Positions 1 through 10,454 of a DNA stretch of 64,000 bases are shown here, piece by piece. Position 1 is the first letter of the stretch. The number at the start of each line of letters is the position of its first letter. This DNA is from Dugong dugon (lineage: Eukaryota; Chordata; Mammalia; Sirenia; Dugongidae): NCBI GenBank assembly GCA_030035585.1, contig CM057464.1, positions 76,554,919 through 76,618,918 on the forward strand, written 5' to 3'. Below the pieces are notes generated by a model. The model was not told the DNA's origin. It made no database searches and was given only the letters and a program-made list of their open reading frames with translations. Position numbers and translations under genes: made by a program.

Positions 1-529
1 ACAACAATAACAACAAAACCAGTCGTTATTACTTGATATATGAAACAAAATCAGAAGTGTTCACCTGTGATTTTATCAAATTTAAATCCTAACTCTTCCT
101 CAGTGTTAAATAAAAACTTGGTAAAATAAAACTATGTGGAAAGCTCCATCAAACTGAACAATAATAAGAATAGATTTTGAAATATAATTACTTGAGGTAG
201 GATTTTGGGAAGTGAGGCAGAGGAAGTTCAGATTCCTAGGGGCTAGTGACATGTTTATATTTCCCAGATTTGAACGGAAGTCATCTTCTACAGTTGATTT
301 AAGAGTTCAAGATAAAGTATTTGTAGGTCTTAAGCTTCTTTAATTCGTGTGTTACAGTCTTTGTCAATTTATGTTCATTAGTCTGGGTTTTACCTAAATA
401 CAGTCCATTCTTTTGTTTTTTAAAGGAAAAAATTATAGACCTGTTAGTGTGTAATTTAATAAATTCCTTTAAAAATACAGGCCTTGTCCTTGGTGAATTG
501 CAAATTTGATTTCTTATGTTAATATCCAA
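1..529. other. No feature recognised
   Basis: AT-rich single-copy-looking sequence. I see no repeat family, splice-flanked exon or long reading frame that I can support. Confidence 0.4.
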
Positions 530-742
530 GGACTGCTGGTGAGGCAGTGGTTAAGTGATCAGCTGCTGACCTAAATGTTGGTGGTTTGAACCCACCAGCC
601 GCTCCTTGGGAGAAAGATGTGGCAGTTTGCTTCCTTAAAGATTACAGCCTTGGAAGTCCTATGGGACAGTTCTCCTCTGTCTTGTAGGGTTGCTATGAGT
701 AGGAATCAACTCAATGGCAATGGTTTGCTTTTTTTTTTTTTT
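530..742 (+). mobile_element. AfroSINE, long form
   Basis: The tRNA-like head (actgctggtgaggcagtgg, then ggtggtttgaaccc as the B-box-like part) is followed by the gggagaaagatgtggcag block found only in the long form. The tail reads ttgctatgagtaggaatc and ends in a T-rich/A-rich run near 731-745. It is moderately diverged. It was moved by target-primed reverse transcription using a LINE partner and is non-coding. Confidence 0.9.
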
Positions 743-1148
743 AAAGTTACTATCCCACCTAAGCAGCAGGCAAGATTTAAGCATGGCTATCCCATTATCA
801 ATTATTACCATACCCTTTATCACCTTGAAGAAAAATGTCTTCATAATAACGTAAAGTTCTTTGAAATTTTGAAATTGTAAAAAAGAATTCATTGACCTTT
901 AATTTGTAGTGAGTACTTGATTATGGACAAAACTAAATTGATATCTCTCTCAGTAATTCATGTTTATATTAATCTTAAGAGTTAGGGGTATTAGTGGTCA
1001 TTTTTTGTTCAATCAGATAACAATTCCTTTTTTAAAAAAAAAAAACAGAACAATTGCCTTTGTGTAGAAGAGAGGCGTGGACTTCTAATTCTTCTTCTTT
1101 CTAACTTGTACTGTAATATCTTGATATCTACTTTGAATTATCTAGAAG

Positions 1149-1203
1149 TACACATGGGGTCACCATTAGTAGGAATTGACTTGTTGGCACCTAACGACAG
1201 CAT
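1149..1203 (+). mobile_element. AfroSINE 3' tail fragment
   Basis: Only the last ~55 bp of the SINE remain (catggggtcaccattagt through ggcacctaacgacag). The ending ggcacctaac is the version of the tail that matches the RTE LINE 3' end. The tRNA-like head is missing, as expected of a 5'-truncated retrocopy or a deletion remnant. Confidence 0.75.
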
Positions 1204-1412
1204 ACCTCTTTATCCACATAAAATAATAAGTATGTCCTATATGATAATGTTGATGGTGGTGGTGGTGACATGATTTTTTTTTTCTTTTTAGCACTTAGAA
1301 TATTTATTGAAGGAAAAGAATACAATCATGCTTTTATACTTATTCAACACATTATTATCTAATCTAGGGTAGTACGAATTTTCTTAAAGGCTTAGAATAC
1401 TATAAGAACAGC

Positions 1413-1640
1413 ATAATAAGCTAGCATTTACTGAACACTTAGCATGTGCCAGAAACTTTTCCTAGAGCCTGACATGTATTATGCCATTTAATTCTCATAG
1501 TTCTCACAATAGCCCTTTGAGATAGACAGTATTATTATTTCCTTTTTAAAATGAGGAAACACAGGTAGTGACAGATTAAATAACTTCCCAAATGTCACAC
1601 AATAAGTGGCAATGTTGGAATTGAAAACGCAGTAAGTTTG
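1413..1640 (+). mobile_element. MIR (CORE-SINE)
   Basis: The series tagcatttactgaacactta, atgtgccag, gacatgtattatgccattta, attctcatag and aaaatgaggaaac follows the MIR consensus in order, ending at the locus of aagtggcaatgttggaattg. It is an old mammal-wide SINE, strongly diverged. Confidence 0.88.
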
Positions 1641-1699
1641 ACACTAGAAAACAAAGGTATACAATATGACAGGAAATTAAAGATTTGCTAATAGGTTAG

Positions 1700-3690
1700 T
1701 AGAAGATAAATTTATTTCAAGTAAAAATCTGTAATAACATCATTTAAAAATTCTTCTTTTAATGCAGTTCCTCATTAATAACAGATGCCTCCCTTAGCTG
1801 GAGATGGTAGATATACTATTAATTTTTTACAGGACCAATGAAGACAATATGACTCTCTCTAGTCTCTTCCTCCTCATCAAAAAAAAAAACAAAAACAAAA
1901 ACAAAAAACTAGAATTCTGGTTTGTTTTGAGTCTATATTTTAGATTCATAGGCCACATTTTAAATTTTGTTTCTTTTTGCACGTAACTTCCTTTGAGGCT
2001 TTCTTTATAGTCTTGTACAGATACCACATCTGCTATTGGCTTCTTCATGGGAAATCTTTGCAGAAAAATTAGAAACATTGTTCCTGATACCAATGTTAGT
2101 AATAATAACTTCAAATACTATATTTGCTAGAAGATCAAGGCCACTTTGAAAAACTAAAAATAATATATTACCCTTCCAGATTTGTTAACTTATTTATTCC
2201 TTTACAATCGTTACAAACTTCATCCTTGCGGTTGCACTCTCAGCCTTTGATAAACTGCTGGTACCATGTGTCGAAACACTACTGGTGATTTTTAGACATT
2301 ACACCATTCACGTTTAGTTAGATCAGGGCTATCTAAAATAATTTCTGCAGGATCATTTTCCAGTTCTTCTAGCTGTATCTTGACAAAAATCTAAACAAAA
2401 AATCATAAGCTTTACTAATAGCTGGAAGAGTGTTCTACCGGTGGTAATCTTTGACGGTTCAGAATGACATCGTCAAAGAAACTTTGGCAGCTTAAAGATA
2501 CAAGATCAACTAAAATTTCTTGAGAAACCACTTGATGTTTTAGAGGTATGTTGGTAATAGAATTACCAAACTGGTCTTTCATTCTTACTTTTCTTAGTAA
2601 TGTAACTGTGTTTAACTCTGAATCTGCTGGAATGCTTCTTAGTTCATATTCTACTTTGCAAGTATTTTCTTCTGCTTTTCTAGTGGATGGTGCTGGAGAA
2701 GAACATGCTGAACCAACAAGTTCGGGAGATAGCTTCTTTATTGGTACTGTTCTCATCATGATTATCATTAGCATCACTGGACAAGATGATTAGAACATCT
2801 AGGTCTAACAGGCCTGTTTTCCTTTCTTTCAGGTTTATAATTTTTATTTATTTCAGGTTTATTTTTGCTTCCAAGGTGAAAGGGCTTTACCATTGGTGTG
2901 TAAATAATTCTACTAACATTATAATTCACAATAATAGCAATTGGAACATTTCCCACATGGTTGCCATGAAATTTCCTGATCGTTAATCCTATGTCTTGTG
3001 ATTTTTGTCCTTCAGAATTCTGATGAATCTGCATTCTTAATAATGATCAAATTCATTGAAAGTTACAGCTTGATTGCAATTTCTTTGCAGATCATTAGGA
3101 AAATTAATACCACACCTTTGGTATTTGGTCTGATTTTCCTTTCCACATTTTTGGCAGTGTTCGTGCTGTTCAGAAACCTCAGAATGGGGTAGGTAAGCAT
3201 TTTTTTGAAGCAGGACACAGAAGGGAAATAGACTGATATGTACTACAGTGACGATTCTGTTGTACTTTCCTCTTAATTTCAGGCTTCAGTTGTGATTCAG
3301 ACTCTTCTGTTTTCTTCATTATGCCAGGGGCACGATATACTCTTACAGGGTTAATTACAATTTTTTGTACATGAGGTAGGTATTCTTCACATTGGGCTGT
3401 TGTTTTTACTACTGATATTTGTGTATTAGTATGATGCAGTCCAAGAAAGTAATGATGTGTTTTGTGTATTTTCACTCAATTTTTTATCGTTAATCAACTT
3501 GTTAAGTCCAATTGTGTGGTCTTTTCAAAATTTGAAAACTTTCAATCTTGTTTAGTCTTACACACTTTTTAAAGATGAAATTGCTAGAGCCAGGAAGGAC
3601 AGTTTCCGACTGACGATTTAACTTCCAGAGAAGTGATTTCCCAGAGGCACCACCTCTCTTACCAGCGCCATCTTCCTCTTTCCACGCAGT
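1700..3690 (-). pseudogene. SENP6 pseudogene: Processed pseudogene of SUMO protease SENP6 (N-terminal part)
   Basis: Read on the minus strand, an intronless but broken reading frame follows SENP6 in order. It starts at a degraded ATG near 3,683 and runs through [20 protein letters not shown] and PASKKCL (~3,200-3,330), [12 protein letters not shown] and [16 protein letters not shown] (~2,590-2,700), [16 protein letters not shown] (~2,540-2,590), [16 protein letters not shown] (~2,320-2,380), [15 protein letters not shown] (~1,990-2,030) and VFIGPV with a decayed NDVIIDFYLK region (~1,715-1,830). SENP6 removes SUMO2/3 chains in the nucleus. This copy has many stops and frameshifts, contains an A-rich microsatellite, and stops where the catalytic domain should begin, so no catalytic His/Asp/Cys is present. 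The sequence jumps from the first ~17 codons to the KLNRQSE region, so about 60-70 codons are missing. The true gene has many introns, hence a retrocopy. The match rests on remembered family sequence; no search was run. Confidence 0.85.
1878..1907. repeat. (AAAAAC)n simple repeat inside the pseudogene
   Basis: An A-run continues into several aaaaac units. On the minus strand it interrupts the acidic segment of the SENP6-like frame (gaYgaggaggaagag lies beside it), so it grew after the retrocopy was formed. Confidence 0.85.
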
Positions 3691-4145
3691 CTCCTTCTTA
3701 ATCCATGGCCGCAGTAGGACAGCGGCTGGAAGATGCGAGCTTCAGACTGGGCTGTCTGGCGAACGGAGCTGCCTCCTCCGTGTGGGCCTGCACCACAGAG
3801 GCCGGGTGCTCCAGGCCTGTACGTGGCAGGCCGGTAGAGAAGTCCACGATTTGGGCGCCTGTGCGGGAATGCGAGCTGCAGCGATGGCAAAGGCAACTCT
3901 CGAGCCACAACTCTTCAAACACCACCCACACAGGCCACCTGGAAAGCTTGCCCCGCTGTGGAAGGGACTGTGGAAAGCAAACATGCCAAGCGGGGGTAGG
4001 AGGGTGGCTAGGTCTCCGTGACTGTCAGGCGCCCCCAAGTTCTTCCGCTCTTTCTGCAGCCGCAAGGGTAACACTGTCCGCCCACCTAGCCCAGGTGTGA
4101 ATACATCACCTGGGCCCTTGCCACTGTCCATATGCATGGGGTAAG
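3691..4145 (-). other. GC-rich leader adjoining the SENP6 pseudogene, probable retrocopied 5'UTR
   Basis: A CpG-containing GC-rich block lies directly upstream (minus strand) of the degraded pseudogene ATG, inside otherwise AT-rich DNA. Reading frames of ~130 codons exist on both strands, but they reflect low stop density in GC-rich DNA and match nothing I know. The simplest reading is a full-length SENP6 5'UTR carried by the source mRNA. Part of it could instead be local DNA. Its upstream end meets a hAT transposon. Confidence 0.5.
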
Positions 4146-4737
4146 CAGTGGTGTCACTAGGGTTGGTGTCACCCAGTGGGGTAACTCATGGTGTCAACCT
4201 CCACCCCCCATTGACCTCTTCCTGTACTAGACCATACAGAATCATTAGTGATTTTTTTTTTTTTACTAATGTTGTTATAAATCATAGTTCCCATATATCA
4301 CTCCTTTTTCTCTTTAATTACTACTTCATTCTAAAAAAAGTTATTGACATAGGTTCACAAATACTAATTACCATAATACTGTAGCTAAACACTGGAGAAT
4401 TTGACAAAATCGGCGACTATAAAAATTCTACCATCAACAAAAACTATACAGGCTTGTAGCCCTGCAGAGGAAACCATGTGATTCTCAGAAGCATCATTTG
4501 TAATTGGGTAATAATGACAGGTCTGACCAGAGTGCATTAGAAGGTTCAAAAAGTAAATTAGCATAGAGTTTTAGCCTTGTAGGTATATTGATACATGTAA
4601 ACTGGGCTTACAAAAATGTTTTTGTTGTTATAACTAACTACAGGGATGTTTTCGTAGACAGTCATTTTGGTGTCACCCCTGCTGACAGTGTCACCCGGTA
4701 CAGTCCACCCCCCCATGCCCCTCTAATGATACCACTG
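4146..4737. mobile_element. hAT-family DNA transposon, non-autonomous (MER63/Blackjack-like)
   Basis: The ends are cagtggtgtcactagggt and the imperfect inverse ctaatgataccactg. Internal gtgtcaccc motifs occur near both ends (4,177; 4,671; 4,689). The element is flanked by 8-bp near-repeats, ggggtaag (4,138-4,145) and gggataaa (4,738-4,745), the TSD size of hAT transposases. No transposase frame remains. The family name is from memory and less certain than the superfamily. Confidence 0.75.
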
Positions 4738-4745
4738 GGGATAAA

Positions 4746-5800
4746 TCTCCTCTGCTGCAGAATGCTAGGCTTCATAGTAAGTGATAATCATTGGCAACGC
4801 AGCCCACCCTGATGTGTAACAAAGAGGTTTCTCTGTGTTGGTAAAAGTCATGTCTGATTATAAGGCAGAAGGAAATATCAAATAACAAAGGACTCCATAA
4901 AGAGTGACATCAGAGATGGCATACATAGTGTTCACCCAGTCCCATGCACATTATAGACATAACTAATCCATCACAGCACTCTTTTTTGCTGAGGGAGGAC
5001 ATGGTTTGGAATGCTTTTCAGATAGCTCCTGACTATCAGTCGGAGTTGAGCCTCCACACAAAATCTATCCACCATCTATGACATCGACGAAGACTCCTTA
5101 CATAACTACTTTTTTGAAACAAACTTGTATATGTGAAGAAACTTGAAAATATTTCAATATGATTTCAAATACAAATCAATAGAGATATGGAACAAGAGCA
5201 GAGGGAATAGAAATATGAGTAGTAGGCTTAAGCAACTATGGCTTTTGGTGTAAGTGGCCTTTGGATCAGGCCCTTCAGGATAAAGAAGTTATGGATCAGT
5301 GGAGAAAAAAAGGGTGAAAAAGAGGAGCCATGTCAGGGCATTAGCAAAGACAGTAGAATCAAGTGTTGCTAAAATATTAAGGGATGAAAATGTGCATAAC
5401 CCCAGCCTTCTTTTCTCTGTGCCTTCTTTCCATGAGCAATGCCATTATCCTCCCTGCACTTCATCCTCATTCTGTTTCCCCTCAACCAAATCCCACCTTC
5501 AGAAAAAGATCTGACAAACTCATTCATACTAAAGGACACATGATTGATAAGGCCCAATGAAAAATCTTTCCCTTAGCTATTTTGAATATTTGTTAGAAGC
5601 AAAGCCTTAAGCTTAAGTTAACAAGGTAGAATTTCACAAACTAGTGAACGCAGGAGCAGGGTAAAGGCAGGAGATACTCTAGGGAAACAGAAACCTTCCT
5701 CAAGTCTGTGAAATCATAGTAGAGAGGCAAATGCTGAACAATGACATAAACAGAAATACTTTTGGTGAAGACAATTTATTCTGTCTACAGTACCCAATGC
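4746..5800. other. No feature recognised
   Basis: About 1 kb without a recognisable repeat or exon. Short open frames have no family resemblance. The run of T at 5,801-5,819 that closes it belongs to the retroelement cluster to the right. Confidence 0.4.
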
Positions 5801-5830
5801 TTTTTTTTTTTTTTTTTTTAAATAGCTTTA

Positions 5831-6019
5831 AACCCTTTGCCACTGAGTTGATTCTGACTCATAGTGACCATATAGGGCACAGTAGAACTGCCCCATGGGG
5901 TTTCCAAGGCAGTAAATTTTACGGAAGCAGACTGTCACATCTTTCTCCCACAGAGCGGCTGGTGAGTTTGAACTGCCAACCTTTCAGTCAGTAGCAGAGC
6001 ACTTAACCAGAGCTCCTTT
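5831..6019 (-). mobile_element. AfroSINE, long form, in the ancient L1 tail
   Basis: Reverse orientation: tail first (cactgagttgattctgactcatag), then the long-form block (tttctcccacagagcggctgg), then the head (gcacttaaccagagctcc). It is flanked by aaatagcttta (5,820-5,830) and aaatggcttta (6,020-6,030), an 11-bp TSD with one mismatch. A 19-T run lies outside the left repeat and probably represents the poly(A) of the older L1. Confidence 0.9.
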
Positions 6020-6030
6020 AAATGGCTTTA

Positions 6031-7769
6031 TTGTTGTTGTTAGGTGCTGTCCAGTCAATTCTGACTCATAGCGACTCTGTGAACAAAAGAAAACACTACC
6101 TGACCCTATGAATCCTCACAATCATCACTGTGTTTGAGCCCATTGTTGCAGCCACTGCGTCAATCCATCTCTTTAACGGTCTTCCTCTTTTTCTCTGACC
6201 CTCTGCTTTACCAAGCATGATGCCCTTCTCCAGGCACTGGTCTCTGCTGATAGCATGTCCAAAGTATGTGCGACAGAGTCTTGCCATCCTCCCTTCTAAG
6301 GAGCATTCTGGCTGTACTTCTTCCAAGCAGATTTGTTCATTCTTCTGGCAGTCCATGATATAGCAATATTCTTCACCAACACCATAATTCAAATGCGTCA
6401 GTTCTTCTCCAGTCTTTATTATTCACGGTCCAGCTTTCCCATGCACATGAGGCAATTGAAAATACCATGGCTTAGGTCAGGAGCACCTTAGTCCTCAAAG
6501 TGACATCTTTGCTTTTTAACACTTGAAAGAGGTCTTTTGCAGCAGATTTGTCCAGTGAAAAATATCATTTGATTTCTTGACTGCTAGTTCCATTAGCATT
6601 GATTGTGGTTCCAAGTAAAACGAAATCCTTGACAACTTCAATCTTTGTTTATGATGATCTTGCTTATTGGTCCAGTTGTGAGGATTTTTGTTTTCTTTAT
6701 GTTGAGGTGTAATCCATACTGAAGGCTGTAGTTTTTGATCTTCATCTGTACGTGCTTCAAGTCCTCTTGGCTTTCAGCAAGCAAGGTTGTGTAATCTGCA
6801 TAATGCAGGTTGTTAATGAGTTTTCCTCTAATCCTGATGCCACATTCTTCTTCATTTAGTCCAGCTTCCAAATTATTTGCTCAGTATACAGACTGAATGG
6901 ATTGAATAAGTATGGTGAAAGGATACAAACCTGATGTGCTCCTTTCCTGACTTGTTCTGTTGGAATGGCTGCCTCTTGGTCTATGTACATGTTCCTCACA
7001 GGCACAATTAAGTGTTCTAGAATTCCCATTCTTCCAAATGTTATCCCTAATTTGTTATGATCCACACAGTCGAATGCCTATACATAGTCAATAAAACATA
7101 GTTAAACATCTTTCTGGTATTCTCTGGCTTCAGCCAGGATCTGACATCAGCAATGATATCCCTCGTTCCACGACCACTTCTGAATCTGTCTTGAATTTCT
7201 GGCAGTTCCCTGTTGATGTACTGCTGCAATTGTTTTTGAATTATCTTCAGCAAAACTTATATTTGTATGTGATGTTAATGATATTGTTCGATAATTTCCA
7301 CATTCTGTTGGATCTCCTTTCTTTAGAATGGCAACAAATATGGATCTCTTCCGGTTAGTTGGCCAGGTAGCTGTCTTCCAAATTTCTTGGCAAGACAAGT
7401 GAGCACCTCCAGTGCTGCATCCGTTTGCTGAAACATCTCAGTTGGTATTCTGTCAGTTTCTGGAGCCTTGTTTTTCTCTAATTCCTTCAGTGCAGCTTGG
7501 ACTTTTTCCTTCAGTACCATTGTTTCTTGATCATATACTACCTCATGAAATGGTTGAACATCAACACATTCTTTTTTAGTACAGTGACTTTGTGTATTCC
7601 TTCCATCTTCCTTTGATACTTCCTGCATCATTCGATGTCTTGCCCATAGAATCCTTCAATATTACTACCCGAGGCTTGAATTTTTTCTTCAGTTCTTTCA
7701 GCTTGAGAAATGCTGAGCGTGTTCTTCCCTCTTGGTTTTCTAACTCCAGGTCTTTTCACATTTCATTAT
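6031..7769 (-). mobile_element. RTE-clade LINE, 5'-truncated and inactive
   Basis: The minus strand encodes fragments of an RTE reverse transcriptase in order: KAPETDRIPTEMFQ (~7,440), KKGDPTECGNYRTISL (~7,300), a palm fragment with LHYADYTTLLAES (~6,790, so the catalytic YADD is degraded to YADY) and a C-terminal region with KRGRPLKRWIDAV (~6,170). Frameshifts separate them. The 3' end is the ttgttgttgttaggtgctgt motif at 6,031. Full-length RTE elements are about 3.2 kb, so the endonuclease half is absent. Flanks are aaatggcttta (6,020) and atggcttta (7,772), consistent with a TSD at the reused site. Confidence 0.88.
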
Positions 7770-7780
7770 ACATGGCTTTA

Positions 7781-7948
7781 AACCAAAAAACCAAACCTAT
7801 TGCCACTGAGTTGATTCTGACTCATAGCAACCCTATAGGTCAGAGCAGAACTGTCCCATAGGGTTTCCAAGGAGCATCTGGTGGATCTGAACTGTCAACT
7901 TTTGGTTAGCAGCCTGAGCTCTTAACCACTGGGCTACCAGGGCTCCCT
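7781..7948 (-). mobile_element. AfroSINE, short (paenungulate-type) form
   Basis: Reverse orientation: ttgccactgagttgattc tail, ggtttccaaggagcatctgg joining tail to head without the ~45-bp agaaagatgtggcag block, and head gctcttaaccactgggctac. It is flanked by atggcttta (7,772-7,780) and aaatagcttca (7,949-7,959), copies of the reused target motif. Confidence 0.9.
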
Positions 7949-7959
7949 AAATAGCTTCA

Positions 7960-8650
7960 GTGAGATATAATTCACATACCATACAATTTACCCATTTAAC
8001 GTGTATAAATCAATGGTTGTTAGCATTTTCACAGATATTTGTTATTTTAGAACACTTTTGTCACCACAAAAGGAAACGCTGTACCCATTTGTAGTCACTC
8101 CTCATTCATTTAGCTTAACGTTTTCAGGGTTCATTGCGTTATTACATGCAATAGTATAATATTCCTTTTTATAGCCAAATCAGTATTCCATTGTATGTGT
8201 ATACTGCATTTTACTAATCCATTTATCACTTTGGCTATTATGAATAATACTACTATGAACATTTGTGTACGAGTTTTATGGACATATGTTTTCAATTCTC
8301 TTGGGTATATACCTAGGAGTGGAATTGCCAGGTTATGTTGTTGCTGCCAGAATGTTTTCCAAAATGTCTGCATCATTTCATCTTCCCACCAGTAATATAT
8401 GAGGATTTTAGTTTCTCCACATTCTTACCAACACTTGTTATTATCTTTTTGATCATAGTTATCCTAGTAGATGTTAGGAGGTTTCCCACTGTGATCTTGA
8501 CTGGCGTTTCCTTGATGACTTGCCAAACTCTTTTCGTACCCTCTTCCTTCATCTACAAGAGAAATGTGGTCCTAATGTTTTTCTCAAGTGAAATTTCTCC
8601 TTTTCCAGTTAAGAATCGACAGAGATTAACGCAATGGTTGAAACCATCCC
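7960..8650 (-). mobile_element. Ancient L1 (L1M type) 3' end
   Basis: It has the typical mammalian L1 3' sequence in reverse orientation: tgagatataattcacatacc, then ttttatggacatatgttttc and cttgggtatatacctaggag, the codons for the end of ORF2. It is interrupted at its extreme 3' end by the SINE/RTE/SINE cluster. The right boundary fades out. Confidence 0.85.
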
Positions 8651-9002
8651 TTTAAATGATACTGATCCTTTTCCTGACTTAGAGGGCTGATGCTCAACAT
8701 GCAGTCAGGTTAAATACAGGAGTACTGCCCCAAAATGAAAATCTAACTTTGTGTGTGAGACCAGATGTCAATGAATAGAAACTAAAAATTTCAGTTCTGC
8801 TCCACATCTCACTTATACTCACTTATACTACTAAATGGCCTGGTACTGTAATTTCAAAAGGCTGGGAGAGTTGTTGCTGTCTTGACAATCTTGTACGAAC
8901 TGAGAGGTTGAATAGTCTATTCTATTTCCTTAGATTCTCAGATATGAATTTACCATGTAATTATGCCCGAAATCTTTGCAGAGACCAACTGCTTATAAGG
9001 AG
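8651..9002. other. No feature recognised
   Basis: Unassigned single-copy-looking sequence between the ancient L1 and an old SINE. Confidence 0.35.
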
Positions 9003-9212
9003 TTTAATCAGTTATCTTTGAGTTGATTTTGACTCATGGCAACCCCATGTGTGTCAGAGTAGAATTCTCCTTCACAGGGTTTTCAATGGCTGTGACCTTT
9101 CGAAAGTAGACCATGAGGCATTTCTTCCAAGGCACCTCTGGTTGGAACAGACCCTCCAACCTTTTGGTTAGAGGCCAAGTGCATTAACCCTTGCACCACT
9201 CAGAGACTCCTT
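9003..9212 (-). mobile_element. AfroSINE, ancestral form
   Basis: Reverse orientation: gagttgattttgactcatgg tail, a middle block caatggctgtgacctttcga and head ccaaccttttggttagaggc. The middle block is shared with the copies at 48,213, 51,421 and 62,153 and differs from the agaaagatgtggcag type, so I place it in an older subfamily. Confidence 0.85.
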
Positions 9213-9334
9213 AAAGACTTTCGACAAGTCATTATCATATCAATTACTTTTTTTCATCATCGTTATTACATTGTAATAGGTTTTATACATTTTGTGTATT
9301 TCGTTATTCATTATATTAAATCTTAATAGCTATC

Positions 9335-9450
9335 CTAGCAAGTATGTAAACTCCAGGAGGGCAAGGCTCTCTGTCTGTTTTGTTCACTGATGTATCCTAA
9401 TTCCCTGGACAGTGCTTGGCACACAGTAAGTGTTCAATAAATATTTGTTA
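9335..9450 (+). mobile_element. L2 LINE 3' end
   Basis: The order ctccaggagggcaaggctct, ctgtctgttttgttcactga, acagtgcttggcacacagta and gtgttcaataaatatttgtt is the L2 3' terminus. It is an ancient mammal-wide fragment. Confidence 0.88.
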
Positions 9451-9454
9451 AATG

Positions 9455-9690
9455 GATAAAGAATTGAGTGCTTCCTATATCTGGTGCATAATAAACGCTC
9501 AGTAACAGGTGTTATTTTTAAGTGTGTGTTACAGTGAATCCTGCACTTAATTTTTCCAACAATCAAAAGTAAGTAATATTATTATATTGATTTTACAGGT
9601 GAGGAGACGAGAAGCTTGGAGAGTTAAGTAATTTGCTCAAGGTTACACCCCGTATTGGAAGTGTGTCCTAAGCCTATGCCCATGTTCATG
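9455..9690 (+). mobile_element. MIR, degraded
   Basis: gagtgcttcctatatctggtgc at the left and ttttacaggtgaggagac with aagtaatttgctcaaggtta at the right are MIR landmarks in the correct order. The centre is diverged and a little expanded. Confidence 0.7.
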
Positions 9691-9699
9691 GTGCTCCTC

Positions 9700-10454
9700 T
9701 ACCTTTGCTATTGAAGAACGAACAATCAAAGCCCCATGCCCTTTTATCATTGCCTGGCAGCCCCAGAACTGCCGAATGTTATGATTTAAACAGAAGAGAA
9801 GTGCCTTTGTGTATGAGCCACCCTCTCCTTGCTCTGCAGCAGACAGTCCTTTGAAGTGGCGAGAACAGATATTTAGGGACTAGAAAAAAGGAAACTTCAG
9901 ATGGCTTGAATTTCATATGAAAAGTTGTCAGTTAGTGTTATTGATCCACACTACATGTAGCAGCTGGTAAAGAGTTTGTTTTAACTTGCTTTTCTCCTGA
10001 CACCTGTAAGTTTTGTCACACTAAAGCCCCGGTATTGAGAGATTGCTTACACTCAACCTAATTCTTCTGAAGTGTTCCTTTAAGAATTTATACCAGTGCC
10101 TCCTTCTAATAATAATAGCTATTCTCAAGGGGTGAAAAGAGGAAACTTAATGTGTCAGCTTACCCCAGGAGTCTAAAACAAACACTTCTTTTTTGAATCA
10201 GGAAAAACATAAAAACAAAAATCTGTGCTGACTTGTAATTTAGAGTTTCTTGGAGCTACTTCTATGCTAATAAGTCTTAGTGACTAATTACAGCCAAGAA
10301 AAATACATGATATATACAGATTTGAAAGAAATTAGGCCAGACATTTAAAAAATATATAAGGCCACAAGCAAATGAGGTTTTTAATAAAAATTGAGGCAGT
10401 TTCTGCCACAAATGCCGATTGGTGTGAAGCATTATTGGAAATTTCTAGGTTAGT
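9700..10454. other. No feature recognised
   Basis: Unassigned AT-rich flank of the large L1 nest. No exon or repeat that I can name. Confidence 0.35.

Noticed and set aside
530-640. tRNA gene
   Set aside because: The A- and B-box-like words belong to the SINE head; there is no cloverleaf with an acceptor stem, and copies occur dozens of times.
1700-3690. A functional SENP6 gene
   Set aside because: Intronless, many stops, no catalytic domain.
3705-4100. 131-codon plus-strand frame with an ATG in a GC-rich block
   Set aside because: An equally long frame lies on the opposite strand, no domain is recognised, and the block adjoins the SENP6 pseudogene start in minus orientation. Better explained as a leader.
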